From NCBI GenBank assembly GCA_023388055.1, contig JAEWGW010000006.1, positions 1 through 64,000 of the forward strand: 64,000 nucleotides of DNA, read 5' to 3'. The notes beneath the pieces are model-generated. The model ran no database searches and had not been told where the DNA came from. It was given only the letters and a program-made list of their open reading frames with translations. A program made the translations under genes and the position numbers. Shown here one piece after another: positions 1-8,646 of the stretch; the first letter of the stretch is position 1; each line of letters starts with the position of its first letter. This stretch comes from Bacillota bacterium (GTDB lineage Bacteria > Bacillota > Bacilli > Paenibacillales > NBRC-103111).

Positions 1-147
1 AAATGTTCCAGGCAAAAACCAAGAAGAACAAAACAGCTGTATTTTGTCAACTACAGGAATGGATCTCCGGTTTACCCAGCTATATCAAGGGTTTGTTTGG
101 AGAATTGAGCTGCGAAAGTTGAGTTAAATATAAGTAATAAGGCTGTT
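1..147 (+). pseudogene. 5' remnant of the helicase-nuclease reading frame, interrupted by TGA
   Basis: The frame of the downstream helicase is open from base 109 back to a TGA at 106-108, and beyond that it stays open to the window edge. The residues before the stop (LYFVNYRNGSPVYP, then SRVCLEN) and after it (AAKVELNIS, then AVMYEGMPL) resemble the usual N-terminal region of this helicase family, where a short beta-rich stretch precedes the first hydrophobic strand. The ATG at 148 has no ribosome binding site. I infer that the original gene began left of the window and that the TGA disrupts it. This could be a true nonsense mutation or a sequencing error. Confidence 0.45.
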
Positions 148-2733
148 ATGTATGAAGGAATGCCTTTGCGGAATGTGAAACAGGTCCTTGTCTTTGAGAA
201 TATGATAAAGGTGTTTTTTCAGTCTGAACAAACACAAGTTTTTGCATCTGCATCAATTACCATGGTGCCAATCGGGAAAGTTGATATGGATAAGATCAGA
301 TTAATTGATTATTGGCAGGATATTGCACAATATATTACGATAGATGATCAACCAGAAGCGTTCTTAAAGGCTCCAAAGGAACCTTTCTTAAAGACCCAAT
401 TCTCAAAATTAAACGCCATCCAGCCCGATAGCGTGTTGGCTTCTTACTTGAACAAAACGCCTATCATACAAGGTAAACCAAGTGCCATTCCTAATGTTTA
501 TCCTTTTCGCTTTAACTTGAGTCAAAAACAGGCACTTGAACAAGCTTTAGTAAGTAAAATTTCTATTATTGAAGGTCCACCTGGTACAGGTAAAACTCAA
601 ACCATTTTAAACATTCTGGCTAACTTAACTGTTATGCAGAATAAATCTGTAGCTGTCGTTTCAGGTAATAATGCAGCGGTACAGAATGTAAAGGATAAGC
701 TTGAAAAGAACGGTTACGGGTTTATAGCTGCATCATTGGGCAGAAACGATTATAGAAAGGCATTTTTTCAAAACCTTCCTGAGTACGAAGTATCCAAATG
801 GAAAAGCGAGCTAAAAGAAGAAGAAATATTAAAGACAATAAAAGACATATCTGCAAAGCTCGAACGACTGCTGGAGCTTGCTAATCGTAAGGCTAAGCTG
901 GAGCATCAAATTTCTGCATATCGTCTTGAACAAAAGCATTTTAAGCTTCATCACAGTAATGAAGAATATGAGGGGATGGAGCGTTTATTTTACCGCCGTC
1001 AAACCCCTGAAGCGATTATTGCTTTCTTAGCAGATGAGTATTTTAGAGGAGAACGCTCCTTGCGCTTTCTGGATAAAGCAAAATTGCTATTTAAATACGG
1101 ATTTATTCATTTTAAAAATTTAAACAAGAATCGTTTAGAATTGATAACAAAATGTCAAATGAAATACTATGTTTCCAAGTTAATGGAATTAGAGCAAGAG
1201 ATAAATCGGATACAGGCACAATTGGATCAGGCATCTTTTGAGGATTTATTAAGCAGACATGAAGCCAGTTCTGCTTCGCTGTTTAAGCATAAGCTCTATC
1301 AGAAGTACAAAGGTAAAAAGGTCTATCATGGCAATGAGATGAATTACAAAAGGAAGTTCAACGAATTTATTGAGTATTTTCCTATTTTGCTCAGTACAAC
1401 ACATTCCTTACGGGGGTGTATACCGGAAAATTATCTTTTTGATTATGTAATCATTGATGAAGCTTCTCAAGTAGATCTATTGACTGGTGTTCTTGCTATG
1501 TCCTGTTGCAAGCAGGTGATTATCGTGGGAGATACAAAGCAATTGCCCCAAATTGTTGACGAGAAAATTCAAGATAAGCTGAAAATAGTGAATCACGATG
1601 AGTCCTATAACTATTTCAAACAGAGCTTGCTCTCTTCCATGCTTACAATTTACGGTGAGGATATTCCTAAAGTCATGTTAAAAGAGCATTACAGGTGTCA
1701 TCCTAAAATAATCGGGTTTTGTAATCAAGAGTATTATGGTAATGATCTGATTCCATTCACATCTGATGGTGGAGCAGAAGTGCCAATCAGATTGCATTAC
1801 ACAGCTACAGGCAATCATATGAGAAGAGTAACGATTAAGGGCAAGGAAGGAAGCTTTAATCATCGGGAAATAGAAGTGGTGAAAGAGGAAATACTGAAGG
1901 AACTTCAACTTCAGAACATATCCAAAGAGGATGTTGGATTTACGACTCCGTTCCGATTACAGGTACAGGAAGCAACTTCGATGTTAGACAAGGGTATCGA
2001 AATTGACACCGTTCACAAGTACCAAGGCCGAGAGAAACCCATTATGATTTTATCGACGGTTGTAGACCAAACGAAAAACGGTAAACTCAGAAAAAATTTC
2101 GTGGAAAATCCTTGTCTTGTTAACGTAGCAGTCTCAAGAGCACAAAAGCAATTCATTCTTGTAACGGATCATGAGGAATTTAGAAAATCCAGAAAGGATA
2201 TTGGCAATCTGATACGTTACATGGAATACAATACGTTCCACGAACATATTACCCAAAGTGAATTGGTTTCAGTATTCGATCTATTGTACTCTGAATACTC
2301 CGAAAAACTGAATGATTTACAAAATCGATTATTAACTAAATCCAAGTATAAGTCAGAAAATATTATATGGAGTGTTTTGTCCGAAATAACAAATGAAGAG
2401 AAATATCGGAGTGTCGTATTCAGTGCACAGATTTATCTTAAGGACATATTCAGAGATCTAACTCAGCTTCATGAAACGGAGAAGGAATACATAAAAAACA
2501 GAGCATCTTTTGATTTTATGATTTATGATGCCATTAACAAGCAACCTCTTCTGGCCATTGAGGTAGATGGTTTTGCCTCTCATAGAAATAATTCCGATCA
2601 AACGATACGTGATATGTTGAAGAATAATATATGTGATAGGTTTAAATTCCCTTTGTTGAGGCTTCCAACTACAGGCTCTAATGAATATGAGAGGATTCGC
2701 AATAAACTAGACGAGGTTCTGAACAAGGAATAA
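148..2733 (+). CDS. Superfamily 1 helicase (AAA_11/AAA_12 type) with C-terminal DUF2726/PD-(D/E)XK-like domain
   Basis: An 861-residue open frame. It has a Walker A motif GPPGTGKT at about residues 143-150, a Walker B-like VIIDEAS at about 434-440, and a motif VI VNVAVSRAQ at about 658-666, as in Upf1-like superfamily 1 helicases. The region between Walker A and B is rich in charged helices, like the usual coiled insertion. The C-terminus (about 786-812) carries FDFMIYD followed by LLAIEVDG, the D...EVDG pattern of the DUF2726/restriction-endonuclease-like fold. So it is a likely ATP-driven nucleic acid translocase fused to a nuclease-type domain; related proteins often sit in defence or mobile regions. 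The gene is visibly more AT-rich than its neighbours. No Shine-Dalgarno precedes ATG 148, and homology appears to continue upstream through a TGA, so this copy may be truncated or dead. Confidence 0.75.
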   Translation: MYEGMPLRNVKQVLVFENMIKVFFQSEQTQVFASASITMVPIGKVDMDKIRLIDYWQDIAQYITIDDQPEAFLKAPKEPFLKTQFSKLNAIQPDSVLASYLNKTPIIQGKPSAIPNVYPFRFNLSQKQALEQALVSKISIIEGPPGTGKTQTILNILANLTVMQNKSVAVVSGNNAAVQNVKDKLEKNGYGFIAASLGRNDYRKAFFQNLPEYEVSKWKSELKEEEILKTIKDISAKLERLLELANRKAKLEHQISAYRLEQKHFKLHHSNEEYEGMERLFYRRQTPEAIIAFLADEYFRGERSLRFLDKAKLLFKYGFIHFKNLNKNRLELITKCQMKYYVSKLMELEQEINRIQAQLDQASFEDLLSRHEASSASLFKHKLYQKYKGKKVYHGNEMNYKRKFNEFIEYFPILLSTTHSLRGCIPENYLFDYVIIDEASQVDLLTGVLAMSCCKQVIIVGDTKQLPQIVDEKIQDKLKIVNHDESYNYFKQSLLSSMLTIYGEDIPKVMLKEHYRCHPKIIGFCNQEYYGNDLIPFTSDGGAEVPIRLHYTATGNHMRRVTIKGKEGSFNHREIEVVKEEILKELQLQNISKEDVGFTTPFRLQVQEATSMLDKGIEIDTVHKYQGREKPIMILSTVVDQTKNGKLRKNFVENPCLVNVAVSRAQKQFILVTDHEEFRKSRKDIGNLIRYMEYNTFHEHITQSELVSVFDLLYSEYSEKLNDLQNRLLTKSKYKSENIIWSVLSEITNEEKYRSVVFSAQIYLKDIFRDLTQLHETEKEYIKNRASFDFMIYDAINKQPLLAIEVDGFASHRNNSDQTIRDMLKNNICDRFKFPLLRLPTTGSNEYERIRNKLDEVLNKE

Positions 2734-2740
2734 AGTATTT

Positions 2741-2779
2741 CCAAAAGAAGCCGGGCTTCAAGCTCTCGGCTTCTTTTGG
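2741..2779. terminator. Bidirectional intrinsic terminator
   Basis: A perfect 13-bp stem (2741-2753 with 2767-2779) encloses a 13-base loop, with A-rich and T-rich arms on the two sides. It lies between the convergent helicase gene and the glyoxalase-family gene and can serve both. Confidence 0.8.
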
Positions 2780-2794
2780 CTGTGTTCTGATGCT

Positions 2795-3175
2795 TTATCC
2801 CCGGATTTCAATCTGCTCGTCATCCGGTCCTTGGAAAATGACCCGTTTCCAGCCTGCCTCCTGCGGGGTTCGAGGGCTTGGAATATGCGGCTCCTTCACC
2901 ACAGGTACCCCGGCCGCTACCAGTCGGGCATAATCCCCGTCGAAATTGTCGCTGATCAGGCAGAAATGGTAGCCTTTGTTCTCTGTTTCGGTTGTCCATT
3001 GCTCCATCTCCAGCACGGTATCTCCCAATTGAAGGTATACCACTTTTTCGATTTCCGGCATTCCGGGCACATCATGCTCGAAGTATTTTTTGAAGCCGAA
3101 GTTCTCCTCATAAAATGTAATGGATCTTGCCCGGTCCTTCACTGAAAAGGCAACATGATCAATGCGTGTAAACAT
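2795..3175 (-). CDS. VOC (glyoxalase/bleomycin resistance) family protein
   Basis: A 126-residue single-module vicinal oxygen chelate protein. It opens with IDHVAFSVKD and contains FYEENFGFKKYFEHD, then LGDTVLEMEQW, and ends with VIFQGPDDEQIEIRG: the two beta-alpha-beta-beta-beta units of the glyoxalase fold, with His7 and Glu residues in the usual metal-ligand places. Substrate is not predictable; lactoylglutathione lyase-like names are common for such proteins. A strong AAGGAGG site (plus-strand 3182-3188) lies just before the ATG. It follows the cupin gene by 15 bases on the same strand, so the two form a small operon. Confidence 0.85.
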   Translation of the reverse strand: MFTRIDHVAFSVKDRARSITFYEENFGFKKYFEHDVPGMPEIEKVVYLQLGDTVLEMEQWTTETENKGYHFCLISDNFDGDYARLVAAGVPVVKEPHIPSPRTPQEAGWKRVIFQGPDDEQIEIRG

Positions 3176-3190
3176 TGTGTTTTCCTCCTT

Positions 3191-3508
3191 CTAATTGGCT
3201 TTCACTTTGATCTGAAGCACCACCCAATTGTGGGGGCTGGTATTATAGAAGCCATGCATCTCGCCGTGGGGTGAATACAGCACATCCTTTTCCTTCAGTG
3301 GGAGCTCTTCATTATTAATCCTCACGGTTCCTTCACCGGCAACCACATAAAAAACCTCGTCTATATCCGCATGTTTATGATCCGGCGTGGATTGTCCCGG
3401 CGGATAAAGCAGCAGTCCTGTATCCAGCAGCCCTTCCTTAAAAATGGCTTTGCGGGAGCTTTTCATAGCAGCAGCTTCCAGCAATCCTTCGATATTGCAT
3501 GTTACCAA
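3191..3508 (-). CDS. Small cupin-domain protein
   Basis: A 105-residue protein made of one cupin barrel. Motif 1 is DHKHADIDEVFYVVAGEG (metal-binding His/His/Glu), and motif 2 is HGEMHGFYN. I chose the TTG start because AGGAGG (plus-strand 3517-3522) sits 8 bases upstream; the longer open frame to 3754 lacks a ribosome site and its extra residues do not look like protein. It is the first gene of a two-gene unit with the glyoxalase-family protein, suggesting joint action on a small metabolite. Function unknown beyond the fold. Confidence 0.8.
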   Translation of the reverse strand: MVTCNIEGLLEAAAMKSSRKAIFKEGLLDTGLLLYPPGQSTPDHKHADIDEVFYVVAGEGTVRINNEELPLKEKDVLYSPHGEMHGFYNTSPHNWVVLQIKVKAN

Positions 3509-3580
3509 GCGGTACACCTCCTGTCTGTTGGACTCTACGATAAAGCCAATGCTATCTTTTCGCAAGAAGGCACTATTTTG

Positions 3581-3589
3581 TGCTATACT
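3581..3589 (+). promoter_or_regulatory. Extended -10 promoter element (TGCTATACT)
   Basis: TGCTATACT matches the TGnTATAAT extended -10. It lies in the gap between the minus-strand cupin gene and the plus-strand genes from 3635. No good -35 is visible, as is common for extended -10 promoters. Expected transcription start is near 3597. Confidence 0.4.
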
Positions 3590-3634
3590 GACCAAAAAGT
3601 AAGTAATGGGCTTTATAAAGGGTAAAGAATAGAG

Positions 3635-3784
3635 TTGAAGGAAGTTTCGAGTGCAGATACAGAAAAACGGATTGACATAGAAGATAAGCTGGAGGATGAG
3701 CAAGATTTTTTGGCCAAAATTGCGGTTGAAATTGTAAACCATCTTTATGCACAAGAGTATGGCGATGATTATCCGGTGAGGTGA
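3635..3784 (+). CDS. Possible small acidic protein (49 aa), TTG start
   Basis: A 49-codon frame from TTG 3635 to TGA 3784, read as a very acidic peptide (RIDIEDKLEDEQDF...) ending EYGDDYPVR. Its stop lies six bases before the ATG of the next gene, inside that gene's GAGGTG ribosome site, which would fit translational coupling. Only a weak AAAGGG lies upstream of the TTG, and I recognise no family. It is in a different frame from the next gene, so it is not simply that gene's N-terminus. Could be chance. Confidence 0.3.
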   Translation: MKEVSSADTEKRIDIEDKLEDEQDFLAKIAVEIVNHLYAQEYGDDYPVR

Positions 3785-3789
3785 GCGAG

Positions 3790-4656
3790 ATGACGGAAGT
3801 GAGTCTGATTCATACGGTGGCGGAAGAGATCGTGGATGTTGTGGCAGATTGGCTGCAGCAGAGTGAGCAAAAGAAGGGAAAGGCGATGGAGGAGGCGATA
3901 AACCGGACTCCGCTCCAGATCGGTTTGCATAGCTTGCTCCATATACACTACAAAAAAGAAAAACTCCAGCTGTTCACGTGGATCAGCGACTATGGCTCGG
4001 CTGAGCATGAACGCCAAATTCATCCACTGGATCCTTCCATGACCCGGGAGCAGGTGGAACAGATGCTGATTCCCTTGCTTGCACAGGGGATCAAACAGAA
4101 GCTGCAAGCTTACGAAGCGAGTGTGCTGATTGACTATCGGTTTCAGGTAAGCATTGAAGTGGATCATTCCGGAATACTTCCGATTATGCATGATGTGAAT
4201 GATGACAAGCGTGAACTGCTCCTGCAACGTATTCATACCTATATGACGGATAAACTGGAGAATAAGTCTTATCCGACTAATCCGCTGGAAAGCTTCTTCC
4301 TGGCCAATCACCTGGTAGACCCGCTGCTGTATCCCAATATGGATACCGAATTTATCCTGCGTATCTTCGAACGGGTTATGGAACTCAACAAAGAAAATCC
4401 AAAAAAACTGAAGGAGCATCGCGGTAATTTCATCCGTGCTTTCCAGCACTGGACGGAAGAGGAGTTCCTGCCTGCTTATTTCGACCGGGTCAAGCCCAAA
4501 TGGGGACGGGTTGAATATACAAAAAAAGCAGAGCTTGACTTAACCTTAATTAATCCGCAGCATCTGGAGTTGGCTTTGCAAACTGCAATTTTGATCCTAA
4601 AGTTCGAACCCAATTACAGCCGTCCGAGAGGTCTCGAATTTCTGGAACGTTTGTAG
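3790..4656 (+). CDS. Large uncharacterised protein, N-terminal part (ends at in-frame TAG)
   Basis: Encodes 288 residues starting MTEVSLIHTVAEEIVDVV. I prefer ATG 3790 over GTG 3781 because GAGGTG at 3778-3783 is correctly spaced for the ATG. The frame ends with FLERL and TAG (4654-4656), but translation past the TAG continues at once as ELGYTKAAQVLKEG and runs open to 5472. A CAG-to-TAG change (Gln) would restore a single protein of about 560 residues. The architecture reminds me of DUF6138-type cytoplasmic proteins of unknown function, but I am not sure. No signal peptide or membrane segment. Confidence 0.6.
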   Translation: MTEVSLIHTVAEEIVDVVADWLQQSEQKKGKAMEEAINRTPLQIGLHSLLHIHYKKEKLQLFTWISDYGSAEHERQIHPLDPSMTREQVEQMLIPLLAQGIKQKLQAYEASVLIDYRFQVSIEVDHSGILPIMHDVNDDKRELLLQRIHTYMTDKLENKSYPTNPLESFFLANHLVDPLLYPNMDTEFILRIFERVMELNKENPKKLKEHRGNFIRAFQHWTEEEFLPAYFDRVKPKWGRVEYTKKAELDLTLINPQHLELALQTAILILKFEPNYSRPRGLEFLERL

Positions 4657-5472
4657 GAATTAGGCTATACCAAGGCGGCGCAGGTGCTGAAGGAGGGCAG
4701 CGGTACACTTCCTATCGAAGCTGTCCAATATAAGGACCGGCAGATCGAATGTTTGGCTCATGATGTGTTTTCTACCATCACGATTCGCATTAAGGAAGAG
4801 CATGCGGACAGTTATGGAAAAGGGCTGGATTTTATCTGTGGCTTGCTCTCGCAAGGATTCTTCCGCAGCTATCAAATTAAACTGAAGTCATCGGCCAAGC
4901 ACTTCCTTGATGTTCCCGGGCTGGCTAAATCGCAAACCCACCGTTTTTTTGCCAATGCCTTGCAGTATGCAGAATTGCATCCCAAGCTTGCGGCTTATGC
5001 TCAGTTGGCTATGGTGGAGTTTGAGTGGTATGAGGATACGGAGGGGGAGAAAAACTGCATGCCCGGTACCTATGCCGTTTTTGGCCTTGGCCTGGCAAGT
5101 CCTGCGTTTTTCTCGCTTGTGGAAGCCTATATGCAGGTGGTTGATGATGAGCATCAGTCTGTGCAGATTGCTTTTACCTCAGCGTATATTACCCGTTATG
5201 GAGTTGACGAAACCACACTGCCCACGATTGTGGCCTGTCTGCTCCGGTGCCAGGATGGTAAATTTACCAAGCTTGGTCCTGTCTTCGAAGAGGCAGGCAA
5301 TCTGCAGGCTCTAGCCAAAATTATGACAGCTCTGGCTCCGCATGAAGCCCGGCATGTGGCTGAGCTGATCTGGGGGAGCATGGAGAAGCTGGAGAAAAAA
5401 GCACGCACCGCTAAAGGCGATCTTGCCCCAGGCTTCACTGCTGTGCGTACCGCGGCAAGCCGGAAGAGCTAA
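4657..5472 (+). pseudogene. Large uncharacterised protein, C-terminal part after in-frame TAG
   Basis: Same reading frame as the preceding gene (4684 minus 3790 is a multiple of 3). The first residues after the stop (ELGYTKAAQVLKEGSGTLP) look like normal helical protein, so this is the missing C-terminal half, 271 residues. Reinitiation at GTG 4684, preceded by AAGGCGGCGCAG, could still yield a 262-residue piece. Contents: a cysteine-poor mixed alpha/beta region, then a helical tail ending KKARTAKGDLAPGFTAVRTA. No known motif recognised. Confidence 0.55.
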
Positions 5473-5500
5473 AGAATGATAATGGTAAGGAGCGGACAAC

Positions 5501-5830
5501 ATGCCTTGTGATAAAAATTGCCCCATCGAGCATACCGTGAATTTGATCGGACATAAGTGGAAGGTTTTAATTCTAAGGAATTTGTTTAATAAGGGCACAC
5601 AGCGATTCAGTGAACTTAGTAAGGGGATTAACGGTATAAGCCAAAAAATGCTGACCCAACAGCTCCGGCAGTTGGAGCACGATGGCATCATTCAACGGAC
5701 AGTCTATCCCGAGGTACCGCCCAGGGTCGAGTATGATATTACGGAGCTGGGGCAATCACTAAAGCCCATAATGGATGAAATGAACATCTGGGGAAAGGAG
5801 CACATGAAGCAGAACAGACAGGGGCAGTGA
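5501..5830 (+). CDS. HxlR-family winged-helix transcriptional regulator
   Basis: A 109-residue MarR-like regulator of the HxlR type. The N-terminal CDKNCPIEHTVNLIGHKWKV pattern, then LRQLEHDGIIQR, and VPPRVEYDITELGQSL are typical: cysteine near the start, winged helix in the middle, C-terminal dimer helix. The family often senses redox or electrophile stress through that N-terminal cysteine. AAGGAG lies about 9 bases before the ATG. It is 28 bases downstream of the interrupted gene and could be cotranscribed. Confidence 0.9.
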   Translation: MPCDKNCPIEHTVNLIGHKWKVLILRNLFNKGTQRFSELSKGINGISQKMLTQQLRQLEHDGIIQRTVYPEVPPRVEYDITELGQSLKPIMDEMNIWGKEHMKQNRQGQ

Positions 5831-5888
5831 TGTGCTGATGGCTTTTTTTCAACGACTTGCCACAAGGACTCTGAATCCGCTATTCGAC

Positions 5889-5957
5889 GAAAAACCGGCG
5901 TTTTGCCATCCACACGGACAGAGGATCCGTTAAAGGAGGGAAAACAGCCGGTTTTTC
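5889..5957. terminator. Long imperfect inverted repeat, probable terminator
   Basis: GAAAAACCGGCGTTTTGCC (5889-5907) pairs imperfectly with 5938-5957, giving a long stem that ends in CCGGTTTTTC on the plus strand. It lies between the HxlR gene and the convergent methyltransferase-like gene. Confidence 0.45.
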
Positions 5958-6024
5958 TGTGGATGTGGGCAAATAAGCGGCAAGCATAGTGGTGACACGT
6001 GAATGTTAAAGGATCGCCACCAGC

Positions 6025-6615
6025 CTATAGAAACAATATGTACCGTGGAGTATGCTTCTTGTAATCCAGATAGGCCGGGCCGAACAGGCTGGGCAGGAGT
6101 TTTTCCTCCTCCACAATCTGCTGGTGAAGAATGAGGATACAGCATACAGCAGCCAGGCAAATCACAATGTTGGGCATCGCCAGGGCACTGCCCAGGTAGA
6201 GCAGGTCGAAGCCTACAAAAGCAGGATTTCGGCTGATCCGGTAAACACCTTGCACCACCATCGCCGTTTGCTGGTTCTCCTCCACGCCTGCACGCCAGTT
6301 ATTGCGCATGGTGGTGATGGCGGCAATAAAAAAGGCTACACCGATGACCATCAGGAAAACTCCCGTGGACCGTACGTCCTTCGGCAGCGAAAATCCGCCC
6401 ATATACCCGGACAGCCCGGCGCTGGCGTATTGGATCAAAGCCATGATGTAAGTGGCAGCCACCAGAGCGGTTTCCACCCGTTTGGTTCGGACCGGTTTTT
6501 GCCCTCTGGCTAACCGATTAGTACGGATTCCTTGTTTGGCCAGTTGGAGCTGCTTATAGAAGTATGCCAGATAAAACAGGGTCATACAGAAAACGGCTGC
6601 AATGTTGAAGACCAT
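6025..6615 (-). CDS. Isoprenylcysteine carboxyl methyltransferase-like integral membrane protein
   Basis: A 196-residue membrane protein with about five hydrophobic segments. The C-terminal half has the family signature: GVYRISRNPAFVGFDLLYLG, then EEEKLLPSLFGPAYLDYKKHTPRY, as in ICMT/PEMT-like methyltransferases that bind S-adenosylmethionine at the membrane. I start at the ATG reading MVFNIAAVF because GGAAAGGAGGAAA lies upstream (about 14 bases, slightly long); the longer frame to 6654 needs a GTG without ribosome site. It lies downstream of the GH18 gene, with a terminator between. Substrate unknown. Confidence 0.8.
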   Translation of the reverse strand: MVFNIAAVFCMTLFYLAYFYKQLQLAKQGIRTNRLARGQKPVRTKRVETALVAATYIMALIQYASAGLSGYMGGFSLPKDVRSTGVFLMVIGVAFFIAAITTMRNNWRAGVEENQQTAMVVQGVYRISRNPAFVGFDLLYLGSALAMPNIVICLAAVCCILILHQQIVEEEKLLPSLFGPAYLDYKKHTPRYILFL

Positions 6616-6644
6616 AAGGTGGTTGGTTTCCTCCTTTCCTGTAA

Positions 6645-6717
6645 CAAAAAACACAGCCCATCCCGGGAATCACGCCTGCACTCTGAGGTCCGTGCTTCTT
6701 CCGCTGAGATGGGCTGT
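6645..6717 (-). terminator. Terminator of the GH18 gene
   Basis: ACAGCCCATC (6653-6662) and GATGGGCTGT (6708-6717) form a perfect 10-bp stem with a long loop. Read on the minus strand it is followed by GTTTTTT, as expected just after the stop of the secreted GH18 gene. Confidence 0.6.
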
Positions 6718-6723
6718 TCATGT

Positions 6724-8646
6724 TTATTTATTCTGGAGAATGGTTTCCCAGAAAGCAGGATCCTCCTGGCCAAGCCTCCATGCGGCTACTCCGGCCAGAT
6801 CGTACTTTTTGGCAAGCTCGAGCCGTGCCTTGACTGATTCCTGATTTTCCAGCCAGAACACCCGCTTGTTGCCGTCATCGCCGTAATACTCCACCTTAAA
6901 TTGGTTAAAGGTTTTGTCCCAGGTGGAGACAGTCGGTCTGGAGGCCATCAATGCCTTCAAATCCCGGGAGTAGAGGGCTTTATTCCCTAATAATCCGCCG
7001 TTGGCATCCAACGTCCATTCGCGCACATAGAAGGGGATACCGAGAATCAGCTTGTCCCGGGGAATGCCGTAGGACAGGAACTCTTCAATGCCTTCCTCCA
7101 CCCACTGCAAACCCGCAACCGAACCAGGCACGGTGCTGCCGGAATAATGCTGGTCATAGGTCATGGTAATGACATAGTCTACGATGCTGCCCAGCTTTTC
7201 ATGGTCGAAGGCAGTAAGATGGTTCCACTTCACGCTGCCGCGGGGCAGATCTACCGAGACCTTGAGCCCTTGCTGGTGGGCGGCGGCTGTCAGATTGGTG
7301 ATGAACGTGGTGAATGCCGCCCGGTCCTTGCCGTTTAAGCTTTCAAAATCCACGTTGATCCCGTCCACACGGAGCTGGGCGCTTTTGGTCACCAGCGCTG
7401 AGATGAAGCGGGCCTGGGCATCCTTGTCCGCCAGAAACTGGGTGGTGAGTGCGCTGTCAAATTGGTTGCTGACCAGCGGATGCACCTGATAACCCCGGCT
7501 GCGAAGAAGGTCCACGGTTTCCTTGCTGGAGGCGTCCTTCAGCTTGCCAGTGGCATCCTCCAGGGTAAACCAGCTGGGGGAATCCACATCGAGTCCCATC
7601 AAATTGGAAGTCTGGGTGTCGATGGTGCTTTTGGCGGAGGAGCCGTTCCAGCTCCAGATCTGCAGCGCGCGGAAGTTATTCCAGAATTTCATCCCTTCCC
7701 GGCTGCGGATGGACGCATTGGAGTAATAGGAGGCGTAGCTTAACGCATCGCTGAGCTTGTTATATTCACCGATCAAATTGCTGTTTTGGTAGACGGTATA
7801 GGTAGGATAATTATTCCAGATAATCTTGCCGTTGAGGCGGATGGTGGAATGTCCCCACAGCCGGGCATAATCTGCTGCCTGATCCAGACTGACAAACTCG
7901 TCCAGGAAGCTTTCGTTCTGATACACCTTGTATTCCTTGAAGTTGGTGAAGACGGTTTTCTTATCTGCGATCCGGACAACCTGAGAGCCTCCCCAATTCA
8001 GCGCTTCATTCACCGCATCCTCCAGATAGGCGAAACGCCAGCTGTCCAGTGAGGAGGTTCCCTGATAAACCTGGTAAGATGGCTGGCCGCTGCGGAGCTC
8101 CGTTTTTTCCTTGCTGCTCAGGTTATCCCAGATCCAGTGGTTATCCGACAGATCGATGATATGCGCGCCGCCCCATTTCCGGGCTTCGGCAATGGCTGCA
8201 TTGAGGGTGGTGAAGGACCATCCATCAAGGGTAGCGTCCCCTTGATACACCCGGTAGCGGGGATAGTTGTTCCACACCCAACCGCTGCCCTGCAGATCAC
8301 GGACACTGGAGACACCCCATTTGGCGGCTTCGGCCACGGCTTCCTCCAAGGTGCGGAAGGCACCATCAGGAAGGGCATAATCCAATTGGTATACCTGGTA
8401 GCGGGGGTAATTGTCCCATTTCCATGCGCCGGTGCTGATTTCCTCCACACGGCTGCCATAGAAGTATTGGGCGTACGCGACAGCTTGGTTGTAATCCTGA
8501 AATTCCTTAACGGGCTGGTCGAACTGATAAACCCGGTACTTGGTTGTTTTGTCCGCCGCCGCAAGTCCTTGGGTGGGGGCCAGGAAGGGAACGGCAATGG
8601 CGCAGGCTAATGAAACGGCTAATCCTTTATACATCCAATTCCTCAT
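6724..8646 (-). CDS. Secreted GH18-family protein with six N-terminal repeats
   Basis: A 640-residue exported protein. Residues 1-30 are a signal peptide (two Arg/Lys, hydrophobic core, then GLAAA). Residues from about 36 to 330 are six repeats of 45-55 residues, each starting with YxVYQ, carrying a helix like TLEEAVAEAAKWG, and ending in W(D/N)NYP or similar. The C-terminal half is a GH18 TIM barrel: VDGINVDFESL gives the DGxxDxxE catalytic motif with Glu435 as the expected acid, followed by MTYDQHYSGS and GVAAWRLGQED. Related domains occur in spore germination and cortex-lytic proteins (YaaH-like) and chitinases; the YaaH-like catalytic domain is the closer look-alike. The repeats may bind the cell wall or polysaccharide; that is inference. 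GAGGAG precedes the ATG. Confidence 0.85.
   Translation of the reverse strand: MRNWMYKGLAVSLACAIAVPFLAPTQGLAAADKTTKYRVYQFDQPVKEFQDYNQAVAYAQYFYGSRVEEISTGAWKWDNYPRYQVYQLDYALPDGAFRTLEEAVAEAAKWGVSSVRDLQGSGWVWNNYPRYRVYQGDATLDGWSFTTLNAAIAEARKWGGAHIIDLSDNHWIWDNLSSKEKTELRSGQPSYQVYQGTSSLDSWRFAYLEDAVNEALNWGGSQVVRIADKKTVFTNFKEYKVYQNESFLDEFVSLDQAADYARLWGHSTIRLNGKIIWNNYPTYTVYQNSNLIGEYNKLSDALSYASYYSNASIRSREGMKFWNNFRALQIWSWNGSSAKSTIDTQTSNLMGLDVDSPSWFTLEDATGKLKDASSKETVDLLRSRGYQVHPLVSNQFDSALTTQFLADKDAQARFISALVTKSAQLRVDGINVDFESLNGKDRAAFTTFITNLTAAAHQQGLKVSVDLPRGSVKWNHLTAFDHEKLGSIVDYVITMTYDQHYSGSTVPGSVAGLQWVEEGIEEFLSYGIPRDKLILGIPFYVREWTLDANGGLLGNKALYSRDLKALMASRPTVSTWDKTFNQFKVEYYGDDGNKRVFWLENQESVKARLELAKKYDLAGVAAWRLGQEDPAFWETILQNK

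Noticed and set aside
3509..3754. N-terminal extension of the small cupin protein
   Set aside because: The extension lacks a ribosome site and reads as non-protein-like; AGGAGG at the correct distance supports TTG 3508.
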